Shown here in pieces: positions 54,422 to 63,145 of a stretch of 64,000 nucleotides of DNA. The DNA lies in contig JAIYAX010000007.1 of NCBI GenBank assembly GCA_027488815.1, forward strand, positions 62,001-126,000. The letters are read 5' to 3'. Source of the stretch: Cytophagaceae bacterium. Lineage in GTDB: Bacteria; Bacteroidota; Bacteroidia; Cytophagales; JAIYAX01. Within the stretch, counting starts at the first letter, position 1. Each line of letters starts with the position of its first letter. The position numbers and the translations under genes were made by a program. A model generated the notes under the pieces. That model searched no databases. It was not told where the DNA came from and was given only the letters and a program-made list of their open reading frames with translations.

Positions 54422-55162
54422 TTAGGCAACTGCGGGCTGGTACCTTCTGAACAAGGAGTCAATCTTCATTTGCAATACCCCAAGCATTGCCTCCCTGAAA
54501 ATCCCCTTGGTCATTTTGGACTGACCTCTGGTGCGGTCTGTAAAGATGATGGGTACCTCTGCCAGTTTAAAGCCATGTCTCCAGGCCAGAAATTTCATCT
54601 CAATCTGAAAGGCGTACCCTATAAAACGGATTTTCTCCAGATCAATTGTTTTTAACACACTGCTTCTGTAGCATTTGAAGCCTGCTGTCGTATCGCTGAT
54701 GGGCATGCCTGTGATGAAGCGTACATAATGACTGGCAAAGTAAGACATCAGCACCCGGCTCATAGGCCAGTTGACCACATTTACTCCATTCACATATCTG
54801 GAGCCGATCACCAGGTCGGCTGGCGCATTTTTGGCCGTGAAATAGAGTTTGTTGAGATCTTCAGGATTGTGCGAGAAATCGGCGTCCATCTCAAAGATAA
54901 AGTCATAGCTATTGGCCAATGCCCATCTGAACCCAGCGATGTAAGCCGTGCCAAGCCCCAGTTTGCCCGCTCGCTCGATCAGATGTAATCGCTGGGGCAT
55001 CTCTGCCTGCAATTGCTTCACGATCGCTGCTGTGCCATCAGGTGAACCATCATCAATGATCAGGACTTCAAAAAAATGATTGAGTGACCACACAGCTCGT
55101 ATGATCGCCTCAATGTTTTCCTTCTCATTGTAGGTAGGTATGATGACCAGGCATTTATCCAT
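54422..55162 (-). CDS. Polyprenol-phosphate mannosyltransferase-like glycosyltransferase (GT2)
   Basis: 246 residues from the ATG at 55162, which places the N-terminal strand CLVIIPTYNEKENIEAIIRA at the start as in the family; an upstream Met would add eight residues. It has VLIIDDGSPDGTA and FEMDADFSHNPEDL (the DxD site), and the family-typical VNWPMSRVLMSYFASHYVR. It matches dolichol/polyprenol monophosphomannose synthases, which transfer a sugar (often mannose) from a nucleotide sugar to a lipid carrier on the membrane's inner face. There is no C-terminal membrane domain. The sugar is not proven. Confidence 0.88.
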   Translation of the reverse strand: MDKCLVIIPTYNEKENIEAIIRAVWSLNHFFEVLIIDDGSPDGTAAIVKQLQAEMPQRLHLIERAGKLGLGTAYIAGFRWALANSYDFIFEMDADFSHNPEDLNKLYFTAKNAPADLVIGSRYVNGVNVVNWPMSRVLMSYFASHYVRFITGMPISDTTAGFKCYRSSVLKTIDLEKIRFIGYAFQIEMKFLAWRHGFKLAEVPIIFTDRTRGQSKMTKGIFREAMLGVLQMKIDSLFRRYQPAVA

Positions 55163-55251
55163 AAGCAAACTCAATTCAGCCTTCAAATAAGTGATTAAAG
55201 ACCTTTATCACAAGTCCTGAAATGAGCAAACGAATACGACCAGGGAAAATG

Positions 55252-56652
55252 CTACACATAGCCCAGTATTTTCATCATCGAGTCGGCATCTTGCATAGGG
55301 GCGAACTCTTTGTGTTCGATCTCACCGTCATCATTAAGCGTAATGATCACATGCCGGGGGGCAGGAACCAGGCAGTGCTGTATGCCTCCATATCCTCCCA
55401 CACTTTGCTGGTAGGCACCTGTATGAAACATTCCGATGTACAAGGGCTCTTTTTTCTTTTCGATCTTGGGCAGGAAAATCTCCGAGTTATTAGCCTCTGA
55501 GTTGTAATAATCCATGCTATCGCAGGTGAGGCCACCGAGGTTTACCCGCATGTACTCATGGTTCCAGTGGTTCACTGCCAGTGTGATAAATTTCTGCTTT
55601 AGGCCTAAAATATCGGGAAGGGTTGTCAGAAAAGAGCTGTCCACCATGTACCATAGCTCCTTATCGTTTTGCAGCTTCTGATCCAGAATGGAAAAAAGCA
55701 TTGCACCGCTTTCTCCTACCGTGAAACTACCAAATTCGGTGAAAATATCCGGCTCGGGCACATTGTATTCCTTGCAGATGCTTTGAATGTTCTCAATGAT
55801 CTGCTCGGTCATGTATTTGTAGTCGTACTCAAACGTAAGGGAGGTCTTGATTGGAAAACCACCGCCGATATCCACGGTATCCAGATCCTTACAGATTTGC
55901 CTCAGTTCGCCATACAAGTGCAAAAACTCAGTAAACTCTGACCAATAATAACTCGTGTCTTTGATACCGGAGTTGATAAAAAAATGGAGTAACTTAAACT
56001 TGAACTTAGGGTTATCCGCCAGCCTTTGCTTGTAAAAGGGTACCACATCGCTGGGTCTTACCCCTAGCCGGGAGGTGTAAAACTCAAATTTTGGCTCCTC
56101 ATCTGCCGCCAAACGGATACCGATCTGCAGCTGTTGATCTGCACCCAGTGCTTCATCATACACATCCAGTTCCTTCAGGTTATCGAGAATAGGCACAATA
56201 TTGCTAAAGCCCATTTTGTAGAGGTCGATAATCCCCTGGGTATATTCCTTCACTTTGAACCCATTGCACAGGATGTACATGGACTGATCCAGAAGACCTT
56301 TGCCATACAAATACTTGATGATGTTAAGATCATAAGCAGATGAGGTCTCGATGTAGATTTCGTTCTTCAGTGCTTCCTCCAGGATAAAGCTGAAGTGCGA
56401 GGATTTGGTGCAATAGCAATAGGTGTAGTTGCCCTCGTAATCGTATTTCTTCATCGCATTTCTGAACAGCCTCTTCGATTTCTGGATCTGAAAGCTGATC
56501 TTGGGCAGATAGGTCAACCGCAAGGGAGTACCATATTGCCGGATAATGGGCATGATCGGCACATCGTTGAATAAAAGCTCGTTCTTGAAAACTTTGAATT
56601 CTAACGTGGGGAAATCATAGGTTTGGTGTATGAGGTCTGAGTACCTGTCCAT
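55252..56652 (-). CDS. speA: Arginine decarboxylase (alanine-racemase fold, PLP)
   Basis: About 466 residues from the ATG at 56652; the longer frame adds 22 residues without similarity. The barrel begins with YCTKSSHFSFILEEAL, whose Lys binds PLP. The phosphate-binding VDIGGGFPI and the C-terminal GMFHTGAYQQSVGGYGGIQH are typical of biosynthetic arginine decarboxylases. It is shorter than the 630-residue enterobacterial SpeA but fits the Bacteroidota form. It converts arginine to agmatine and CO2. It is divergent from an arginase/agmatinase-family gene 147 bases away, suggesting a polyamine pathway. Confidence 0.85.
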   Translation of the reverse strand: MDRYSDLIHQTYDFPTLEFKVFKNELLFNDVPIMPIIRQYGTPLRLTYLPKISFQIQKSKRLFRNAMKKYDYEGNYTYCYCTKSSHFSFILEEALKNEIYIETSSAYDLNIIKYLYGKGLLDQSMYILCNGFKVKEYTQGIIDLYKMGFSNIVPILDNLKELDVYDEALGADQQLQIGIRLAADEEPKFEFYTSRLGVRPSDVVPFYKQRLADNPKFKFKLLHFFINSGIKDTSYYWSEFTEFLHLYGELRQICKDLDTVDIGGGFPIKTSLTFEYDYKYMTEQIIENIQSICKEYNVPEPDIFTEFGSFTVGESGAMLFSILDQKLQNDKELWYMVDSSFLTTLPDILGLKQKFITLAVNHWNHEYMRVNLGGLTCDSMDYYNSEANNSEIFLPKIEKKKEPLYIGMFHTGAYQQSVGGYGGIQHCLVPAPRHVIITLNDDGEIEHKEFAPMQDADSMMKILGYV

Positions 56653-56799
56653 GTGCCTGGGGAGACTGTTTTTTGGGGCTTGAGACGCAAAAATCCTATA
56701 AAAATGCCATCTTTGCAACGTAATACCAGCCTTCTATGATAATTAGGGGTGAGTGAGGAGTGGCCATGTGCCCTAAGTGCTGTTTTACACCATTCGATT

Positions 56800-57747
56800 A
56801 TGAAAAAGATTAAGATCATAGAGGTTAAATCTGAGATTGGTGCCGGTACACGTGGTGCCCGCCTGGGGGTAGATGCCCTTAAAACCGCCAGCCTCGACAA
56901 AAAATCTGATTATTTCACCAACTACCCCTCTGTGGAGGTTGAAACATACAACGAGGTGCTTTTCGAAGAGCCTCAAACCCCTTATGCCAAATACATCAGC
57001 ACGGTGTATGATACCTGTGTAAACGTGGCTACCGAAGTGGCCTACGCCCTGCGCAACCGCTATTTCCCGATCGTTTTGGCCGGTGACCACAGTTCCTCTG
57101 CCGGTACCATCGCCGGAATCAAACGAGTACGACGTAAAAAACGCCTGGGTGTGATCTGGGTGGATGCTCATGCCGATATCCAAAGTCCATACACCAGCCA
57201 CTCCGGCAACATGCACGGTATGCCTCTGGCCATCTCCACAGGAGAAGACAACATTGCCCTCAAAGAGAATGATCTGGACAGTGAAACCGCCAAGTTCTGG
57301 CTGAAACTGAAAAACATGTCCTTCAGGGGGGCGAAGGTCAACCCGGCAGACATCGTCTACATAGCGGTAAGGGATATCGACCCACCGGAAAAGGCGGTAA
57401 TCAAGAAGTTCAAAATCAGGAACTTCATCGTTCCTGAGATCAACGCCAAAGGCATCGAACGCATCGCCGAAGAAGCCCTCGATCATCTCTGGGATTGTGA
57501 CAACATCTACATCAGCTTTGATGTGGACTCCATGGACACCAATATCTCCAAAGGAACAGGGACCCCTGTCGAGGAGGGGCTCAGCATTGACCAGACCAAA
57601 CACCTGCTCAAGCTGCTCATCAGCGACAGAAGGGTATGCTGCTTTGAAATGGTAGAAGTCAATCCCACCCTCGACTCCGAAAACGTGATGGCAGAGGTCG
57701 CCTTTGATATTTTGGAGGAAACCACACAGGCATTAAAAGACCGCTAA
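56800..57747 (+). CDS. Ureohydrolase (arginase/agmatinase family)
   Basis: About 315 residues from the ATG at 56800, immediately before the KIKIIEVKSEIGAGTRG strand; an upstream TTG/ATG-type extension lacks similarity. The binuclear manganese motifs are GDHSSSAG, VDAHADIQ and SFDVDSMD, with the C-terminal E in FEMVEVNP. The family cleaves arginine or agmatine to urea plus ornithine or putrescine. Beside a divergent arginine decarboxylase gene, agmatine is the more attractive substrate, but Bacteroidota proteins of this type are often annotated as arginase. The ArgS gene follows in the same direction. Confidence 0.86.
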   Translation: MKKIKIIEVKSEIGAGTRGARLGVDALKTASLDKKSDYFTNYPSVEVETYNEVLFEEPQTPYAKYISTVYDTCVNVATEVAYALRNRYFPIVLAGDHSSSAGTIAGIKRVRRKKRLGVIWVDAHADIQSPYTSHSGNMHGMPLAISTGEDNIALKENDLDSETAKFWLKLKNMSFRGAKVNPADIVYIAVRDIDPPEKAVIKKFKIRNFIVPEINAKGIERIAEEALDHLWDCDNIYISFDVDSMDTNISKGTGTPVEEGLSIDQTKHLLKLLISDRRVCCFEMVEVNPTLDSENVMAEVAFDILEETTQALKDR

Positions 57748-57778
57748 GTCATCCGGCTGCCTTTCTTAACGTAAATCT

Positions 57779-59572
57779 ATGAACATCCCCTTGGAGCAGC
57801 TTCTGACAGAGGAGCTCGTCGCCGCAGTTGAGCGTCGTTATGGTAAAAAACTGGAAGCTGCTCAGCTTGTGTTGCAACCCACCGGTAAAGAACACAGCGG
57901 CGATTTTACCCTGATCTGCTTTGCGCTCAGTAAGTTATTAGGCGGCTCACCGGAGCAAATTGCGGGCAGTATTGGCGAAGAAGTACTCAAATCATCCGCT
58001 TATGTGTCCGGGTACAATGTCATCAAAGGGTTTTTAAATCTGGAAATCAAAGACTCCTGCTGGCTAGAGGTTTTCCATCAGGTGCTCCGTCAGCCGGGCT
58101 TTGGACAGCTACCTGCCAAGGAAGAATCCATCATGGTGGAGTACAGCTCGCCCAATACCAACAAACCGCTTCATCTGGGGCATTTGCGCAATAACTTTCT
58201 GGGGCACTCACTTGCATTGATACTGGAGGCAGCAGGGCATAAAGTGGTGAAGGTCAATCTGGTCAACGACCGTGGGATACATATCTGCAAGTCGATGGTG
58301 GCTTATGAAATGGATTCGGCACAGCCATCGCCATCGGCAGATCGTAAAGGAGACCATTTGGTGGGCGATTATTACGTCGCATTTGACCGCCACTACAAAG
58401 CACAGGTTGCGGCATTGGTTTCCGAAGGACTAAGTCAGGAGCAGGCTGAGCAGCAGGCTCCGGTGATGCTTCAGGCACAGGAGCTGCTCCGTAAATGGGA
58501 GGCCGGGGATCCCAAAACCCTTGATCTGTGGAGAAAGATGAACGGCTGGGTGTATGACGGATTTCAGGTGACCTATGAGGCCATTGGTGTTGCCTTTGAC
58601 CATACCTACTACGAAAGCAATACCTACCTGCTCGGCAAAGACATCATCGAAGAAGGTCTGCAAAAAGGCGTCTTCTACCGCAAACCCGATGGCTCGGTAT
58701 GGATTGACCTGAAAGACGAAAAGCTGGACGAAAAGCTGGTGTTGCGAAGTGACGGCACTTCCGTTTACATCACTCAGGATCTGGGCACAGCCGACCTCAA
58801 GTACAGCGATTTTCATTGCAAGCGATCCATCTATTTGGTGGGCAATGAGCAGGATTACCATTTCAAGGTGCTTTTTGCCATTTTGAAAAAACTGGGCAGA
58901 CCCTATGCCGATGGATTGTACCACATGAGCTATGGCATGGTCGAGCTGCCTGCCGGGCGAATGAAATCCAGGGAAGGAACGGTAGTGGATGCGGATGATC
59001 TGGTAGCAGAAATGATCCAGACCGCTGCTGCCCATACCACTGAACTGGGTAAAACCGAAGGCATGCCCGAGGAAGAAGCACAAAAGCTTTACCGCATGCT
59101 GGGTCTTGGAGCCTTGAAGTATTTCCTGCTCAAGGTGGATCCCAAAAAGAAAATGCTGTTCAACCCGGAGGAGTCGGTGCAGTTTCAGGGACATACCGGC
59201 CCCTTCATTCAATACACCCATGCCCGCATACGCTCCATTGTGCGCAGGGCTGAGCAGGAGCAGGTAGACCTGAGTGGTGCGAACCTTTCCTCGCCGGAAA
59301 CCCTGCTGTTGACCGAAAGGTTGCTGCTATCCCATATCTACCAGTTCCCGGCGGTGCTGGAGCAGGCGGCAAGGGAATATTCTCCGGCGCTGCTGGCCAA
59401 CTACGCCTTCGATCTAGCCAAAGAATACAACCGTTGGTATGCCGAGGTACCCATCTTTCAAAGCGGGAACCAGGAGCTGATCCGCTTCAGGGTGCAACTG
59501 TCTGCACTTACCGGTCAAACAATCCGCAGGGCGATGCAGTTATTAGGCATAGAAGTACCTGAACGAATGTAA
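57779..59572 (+). CDS. argS: Arginyl-tRNA synthetase
   Basis: 597 residues, a usual class I ArgRS length. The N-terminal ArgRS-specific domain precedes the HIGH-box segment SSPNTNKPLHLGHLRNN (near residue 130). The KMSKS equivalent is RMKSREGTVVDADDLV, and the anticodon-binding helical domain ends in RRAMQLLGIEVPERM. It charges tRNA-Arg with arginine. It follows the ureohydrolase gene by 31 bases and precedes a glutathione peroxidase gene by 7, so the three may share a transcript. Confidence 0.97.
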   Translation: MNIPLEQLLTEELVAAVERRYGKKLEAAQLVLQPTGKEHSGDFTLICFALSKLLGGSPEQIAGSIGEEVLKSSAYVSGYNVIKGFLNLEIKDSCWLEVFHQVLRQPGFGQLPAKEESIMVEYSSPNTNKPLHLGHLRNNFLGHSLALILEAAGHKVVKVNLVNDRGIHICKSMVAYEMDSAQPSPSADRKGDHLVGDYYVAFDRHYKAQVAALVSEGLSQEQAEQQAPVMLQAQELLRKWEAGDPKTLDLWRKMNGWVYDGFQVTYEAIGVAFDHTYYESNTYLLGKDIIEEGLQKGVFYRKPDGSVWIDLKDEKLDEKLVLRSDGTSVYITQDLGTADLKYSDFHCKRSIYLVGNEQDYHFKVLFAILKKLGRPYADGLYHMSYGMVELPAGRMKSREGTVVDADDLVAEMIQTAAAHTTELGKTEGMPEEEAQKLYRMLGLGALKYFLLKVDPKKKMLFNPEESVQFQGHTGPFIQYTHARIRSIVRRAEQEQVDLSGANLSSPETLLLTERLLLSHIYQFPAVLEQAAREYSPALLANYAFDLAKEYNRWYAEVPIFQSGNQELIRFRVQLSALTGQTIRRAMQLLGIEVPERM

Positions 59573-59579
59573 ACCCCTT

Positions 59580-60146
59580 ATGAATTTAAGTCTCTCTCTT
59601 GTTCTGCTCACGGCCTGCTTTGGTATGAAAGACATCAAATCCCCATCAGAGGCGGCTATGGTCAACAGCCCCGCCAAATCCTTTTACTCCTTCACCATGA
59701 ACTCAATCGATGGAGAACCTATCTCTTTTGAGAAGTACAAAGGGAAAAAAGTGCTGCTCGTCAATGTGGCTTCCCGATGCGGCTATACCCCTCAGTACGA
59801 GAAACTTCAGGAACTGCACAAGAAATACGGTAACAAAGTGGTGATCCTGGGCTTCCCTGCCAATGACTTCGGTCGTCAGGAGCCTGGGAATAACAAAGAG
59901 ATCAAAGAGTTTTGCCAGAAAAACTATGGCGTTGACTTCCAGATGTTTGAAAAGATCGAAGTAACCGGCGACAACCAGCATCCTTTGTACCAGTGGCTGT
60001 CGAAGAAAGACCAGAACGGCTGGAACGATCAGGCTCCCAAGTGGAATTTCTGCAAATACCTGGTCAATGAAAAAGGAGAGCTGCTTAAGTTTTATGCCTC
60101 AGGAGTAGATCCTATGGGCAAAGAGATTTTGGCTGAAATCCAATAA
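59580..60146 (+). CDS. Glutathione peroxidase family lipoprotein
   Basis: 188 residues. The N-terminus MNLSLSLVLLTAC is a short lipoprotein signal with Cys at residue 13, so it is probably tethered in the envelope. The catalytic region is LVNVASRCGYTPQY with C67 in place of selenocysteine, then LGFPANDFGRQEPG and KWNFCKYLVNEKGE, all GPx hallmarks. It reduces hydroperoxides, most likely using thioredoxin-type thiols because Cys-GPx enzymes of bacteria often do. It follows argS by 7 bases and ends at a strong terminator. Confidence 0.92.
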   Translation: MNLSLSLVLLTACFGMKDIKSPSEAAMVNSPAKSFYSFTMNSIDGEPISFEKYKGKKVLLVNVASRCGYTPQYEKLQELHKKYGNKVVILGFPANDFGRQEPGNNKEIKEFCQKNYGVDFQMFEKIEVTGDNQHPLYQWLSKKDQNGWNDQAPKWNFCKYLVNEKGELLKFYASGVDPMGKEILAEIQ

Positions 60147-60167
60147 ACCACCTTTTGTTCAAGCATG

Positions 60168-60193
60168 ATAGCCTCTCCGGAGGCTATTTTTTT
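60168..60193 (+). terminator. Terminator after the glutathione peroxidase gene
   Basis: Arms ATAGCCTC and GAGGCTAT around TCCG, followed by a seven-T run. Confidence 0.9.
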
Positions 60194-60207
60194 GAACTTT
60201 GGCCGAT

Positions 60208-61089
60208 ATGAAACACTGGATTGCCGCTGCACGTCTGCGCACTCTTCCGCTTGCCGCCTCAAGCATCATCACAGGGTCATTTTTGGTGCCTAAGCCAGAC
60301 TGGATGATTTTTGGGTTGGCCTTGCTGACGACTTTTTTGCTTCAGGTACTGAGCAATTTTGCCAACGACTATGGAGATCATGTGCATGGGGCCGACCACG
60401 CAGGACGGGTTGGGCCCGGGCGACAAGTGCAGCAGGGAACGATCAGCGCTCAGGTGATGAAAAAGGCCATGATCCTGATGGCGGCTGCTTGCCTGATCAG
60501 TGGGCTGGCGCTGCTCCTGATCGCTTTTGGGCCGGTGCAGTGGCTGAGCATCCTGGGTTGGACAGGACTGGGCATGCTGTGCATCACCGCAGCCATCACC
60601 TATACGGCAGGCAAGAACCCCTATGGCTACAAAGGATTTGGCGATTTGGCGGTGCTGATCTTCTTTGGATGGGTAGGAGTGGGGGGATCGTATTTTTTAC
60701 AAACGAGGGCATGGGACTGGACGATCATGCTGCCGGCTACGGCAATGGGACTGCTTTCCGTAGGCGTGTTGAATTTGAACAACATTCGTGATATGGAAAG
60801 CGACCGCAAGGCAGGAAAGCTCAGCCTGGCCTTACGACTGGGCTGGCCATGGGCAGGGCATTACCATGCTGCACTGCTGGGAACGGCCTGGGTGATGCTG
60901 CTTGCATTCTTATGGCCACAAAGTATTAGCATTCAATATTTGCTATTTCTTGGGCTGCTGGGCATGCTGCTGGGCTTTCAGGTTTGGCAGGTGTACAAGA
61001 CAAGGCCGGGGCAGGGGATTGATCCTTTTCTGAAGCGGTTGGCACTGACGGCTTTGGGGACCAGTTTGTTGGTGGGGGGATTGGGGTAG
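60208..61089 (+). CDS. menA: 1,4-dihydroxy-2-naphthoate polyprenyltransferase
   Basis: 293 residues from the ATG at 60208 (KHWIAAARLRTLPLAASSII), the typical MenA/UbiA start; the TTG at 60199 adds only three residues. The first Asp-rich motif is NFANDYGDHVHGAD and the second is NNIRDMESDRKAGK. About eight to nine membrane helices are present. It attaches the isoprenoid tail to 1,4-dihydroxy-2-naphthoate in menaquinone synthesis, at the inner membrane. Menaquinone is the usual respiratory quinone in Bacteroidota. It starts 15 bases after a terminator. Confidence 0.92.
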   Translation: MKHWIAAARLRTLPLAASSIITGSFLVPKPDWMIFGLALLTTFLLQVLSNFANDYGDHVHGADHAGRVGPGRQVQQGTISAQVMKKAMILMAAACLISGLALLLIAFGPVQWLSILGWTGLGMLCITAAITYTAGKNPYGYKGFGDLAVLIFFGWVGVGGSYFLQTRAWDWTIMLPATAMGLLSVGVLNLNNIRDMESDRKAGKLSLALRLGWPWAGHYHAALLGTAWVMLLAFLWPQSISIQYLLFLGLLGMLLGFQVWQVYKTRPGQGIDPFLKRLALTALGTSLLVGGLG

Positions 61090-61190
61090 ATTGATTTAGA
61101 TGGTAAGATAGGTCTAAAATAATTCGTTTAAGTAAGTTGGAATATGTTAAAAAGAGTATATTGCAATGTAAAAAACTTAAAGGCAGTATT

Positions 61191-61433
61191 ATGAAATCTA
61201 AAGGCACAGCTTATTTGTTATGGCTAATTAGCATATTTGGTTGGTTAGGCTTTCACCATTTTTACCTAGGAAAAATAGGAAAAGGGATTATATGGATATT
61301 AACAGGAGGAGTTTTCATGATTGGCTCACTTGTTGATTTATTTACTCTAGGTGGTGCTGTTGAAAACTACAACACAAAAGAAGAGTTAAAGACCATTCGT
61401 GCTGCTACATTAGCAAATACATTGAAAAAATAA
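61191..61433 (+). CDS. TM2 domain membrane protein
   Basis: 80 residues from the ATG at 61191, which immediately precedes the domain; the longer frame from 61137 is less likely. Two hydrophobic helices, AYLLWLISIFGWLGFHHFYL and IIWILTGGVFMIGSLVDLF, have the TM2 features G-x-H-x-F-Y-L-G and D between helices. TM2 proteins are small membrane proteins whose bacterial role is not established. It is near the left edge of the repeat-rich end region. Confidence 0.85.
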   Translation: MKSKGTAYLLWLISIFGWLGFHHFYLGKIGKGIIWILTGGVFMIGSLVDLFTLGGAVENYNTKEELKTIRAATLANTLKK

Positions 61434-61461
61434 ACAAGATGGTATGAAGGCACAATTCCCA

Positions 61462-61483
61462 ATCGCCCTCGTTTATTACGAGG
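61462..61483. repeat. Left copy of a 22-bp inverted repeat pair
   Basis: ATCGCCCTCGTTTATTACGAGG, read as ATCGCCCTCGT then TTATTACGAGG, contains the small hairpin CCTCGT/ACGAGG around TTATT. Its inverse (about 17 of 22 positions) is at 63075-63096. Confidence 0.5.
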
Positions 61484-61640
61484 TTGTTCGAGAGCCACTT
61501 GGCGCCACTTAGCCCTACTTATTAAAGCACATATGCACAACTGTAATGAAACCGATACCTGTTGTAATTTAAATATTAATGTTTCAAGTTGTTGTAACTA
61601 TTTGAATTATAGTATTAAGTAAGTATCGACCAATTAACTG

Positions 61641-62288
61641 ATGGCAAAGATCAAAAACATTAACTTGGCCTTTAACTGTCCTCAGAAATTGGAAAATAAA
61701 CTATACTGCGTCAAGTGTTCTCATGCCATTATTGATTTTACCGGCAAGACCGAGAAAGAAGTCAGGGAAGAGGTTAGCAACTCAAATGGTCTGGTGTGTG
61801 GTATTTTTAAAAGATCACAGCTAAGTGAGCAGTTTTTAAAGTATGCGGCAGCTACGGTTATTGCTACAGCGTTATCGGCCCCCTCATTTGGGCAAGAAGT
61901 CAATAAAGGCGATACATTAATTAAAGCTTCTGAAGATGCCGAAGAAGTAATTGAAGAAGAGGCTCATGAATTTATAGGAATTATCTTGGATGTTCAAGCA
62001 ATACCAATTGGTGGGTTTGAAAAGTTTCTACAAACGATTACAGACAGGATAATCTACCCGGTCGGATTAAAGGAAAGTGGGAAAGTATTTGTAGAGTTTA
62101 CTATCGACACTACGGGGCAAATGACGGACATTAAATTGTTAAAAGGATATAATTTACTCGCAGATCAGGAAGCTGTTCGGGTTCTTTCAACTTTGAATCA
62201 TCCATTCCATCCTGGAAGGCAAAGAGGCAAAGCTGTAAAAACGAAGATTGTTATACCATTGCTTTTTGATCCACAAAAGGTTGAATAG
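61641..62288 (+). CDS. TonB C-terminal-domain protein with Cys-rich N-terminus
   Basis: 215 residues. The N-terminal 60 residues contain CPQKLENKLYCVKCSHAIIDF and VCGIFKRSQL, a Cys-rich motif recurring at the N-terminus of many Bacteroidota proteins. A hydrophobic segment (YAAATVIATALSAPSFGQ) follows, then an acidic linker, and from about residue 115 a TonB-like C-terminal domain (YPVGLKESGKVFVEFTIDTT and LLADQEAVRVLSTLNH). It may transmit energy or signals across the envelope, but no TonB-ExbB-ExbD set is nearby. Function open. Confidence 0.75.
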   Translation: MAKIKNINLAFNCPQKLENKLYCVKCSHAIIDFTGKTEKEVREEVSNSNGLVCGIFKRSQLSEQFLKYAAATVIATALSAPSFGQEVNKGDTLIKASEDAEEVIEEEAHEFIGIILDVQAIPIGGFEKFLQTITDRIIYPVGLKESGKVFVEFTIDTTGQMTDIKLLKGYNLLADQEAVRVLSTLNHPFHPGRQRGKAVKTKIVIPLLFDPQKVE

Positions 62289-62395
62289 CTTTTATTATTA
62301 AATTAAAGCCTAAAAAGAATCTGTCTTTTTATTTGATAGTGATTTAGTAAAGCAATATTTTTGAGCATATCTACTTTGCCTCAACGTAACATTTA

Positions 62396-62890
62396 ATGAT
62401 ATACAGAGCATATTACAAGAAGCGCAGTATTTATTTCATTATATTTTTGCATATTTTAGTTTCTATAATTCCTGTTTTCGGGATTACATTTTTGTATGTT
62501 AACCTTCAACTATGGATAGGTATGCTTTTGTGCTTTTTGTTAAATATCGTGGGTTTACTTATGGTAGGATCAAAAGGCATTCTCGTTGATTTACAAAATG
62601 AGAGATATATGCATTTTAATCGATTTTTACTTTGGGATATCGGACAATGGAAGGTGCTTCCCACAATAAAACGTTTAGTATTTAAAAGAACAGATGAATT
62701 CATCGATACAACCTATAAACATTCTTGGAGAAAGACCGGATATAGAAGAAAGATTTTCATAGTAGCTCTACTAAATTCTGATATTGGATATAAATTGTTG
62801 ATTAAGTCCCTAGATAGACGTGAAGCATCTGAGTTCGGAAAGTCTCTTGCCAAGGCTTTAAATCTTGAATTTGAAGGATATGAGGATTGA
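62396..62890 (+). CDS. Hypothetical membrane protein
   Basis: 164 residues. Two or three hydrophobic segments (about 11-33 and 37-60) are followed by a soluble, Lys/Arg-rich, beta-containing half (RLVFKRTDEFIDTTYKHSW). No family is recognised. It is A+T-rich like the surrounding end region. No neighbour suggests a role. Confidence 0.6.
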   Translation: MIYRAYYKKRSIYFIIFLHILVSIIPVFGITFLYVNLQLWIGMLLCFLLNIVGLLMVGSKGILVDLQNERYMHFNRFLLWDIGQWKVLPTIKRLVFKRTDEFIDTTYKHSWRKTGYRRKIFIVALLNSDIGYKLLIKSLDRREASEFGKSLAKALNLEFEGYED

Positions 62891-62914
62891 AAGTTTAAAA
62901 CCCATACTTCCCTC

Positions 62915-62929
62915 GCTGGTGCGAGCTTG
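62915..62929. repeat. Partial REP-like element
   Basis: GCTGGTGCGAGCTTG matches the left half of the hairpin at 63009-63031 but lacks the right arm. Confidence 0.5.
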
Positions 62930-62963
62930 TGATGATGTTTTGTTAGTTCATAGCACGTCTATA

Positions 62964-63002
62964 TCATATCATTTAGCAATCATTTAAAGCGAAATGAAAC
63001 CC
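62964..63002. repeat. Duplicated 5' leader of the gene at 63455, truncated copy
   Basis: TATCATATCATTTAG, then ATCATTTAAA and GCGAAATGAAACC, match the leader and first codons at 63418-63462 with a four-base gap. The copy runs straight into a REP-like hairpin. It appears to be a remnant of a paralogous gene start. Confidence 0.6.
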
Positions 63003-63008
63003 GTTGCT

Positions 63009-63031
63009 GGTGCGAGCTTGCAGCTCGTACC
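63009..63031. repeat. REP-like hairpin
   Basis: Arms GGTGCGAGC and GCTCGTACC around TTGCA, with one mismatch. It belongs to the same family as the hairpin at 23821-23843 and the weaker one at about 24884-24905. Confidence 0.75.
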
Positions 63032-63074
63032 CTTATTAGCCATATCACACAGCTTTGTAATTCACAGCAATCGT

Positions 63075-63096
63075 CCTCAATGTAGACGAGGGCGAT
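63075..63096. repeat. Right copy of a 22-bp inverted repeat pair
   Basis: CCTCAATGTAGACGAGGGCGAT is the inverse of 61462-61483 at about 17 of 22 positions. Confidence 0.5.
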
Positions 63097-63145
63097 AGGG
63101 GTGCGTCAGGGTTATAGGAATATATTTGAATATATTTAGTTCAAT

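Noticed and set aside
56785-57603. A 272-codon open frame antisense to the ureohydrolase gene
   Set aside because: The plus-strand gene has all catalytic motifs; the antisense frame has no recognisable domain and is a codon-usage shadow.
58430-59221. A 263-codon open frame antisense to argS
   Set aside because: It is a shadow of a clearly coding essential gene and shows no protein family features.
61461-61530. tRNA-like segment around GTTCGAG
   Set aside because: No cloverleaf with acceptor, D and anticodon arms can be formed around it.
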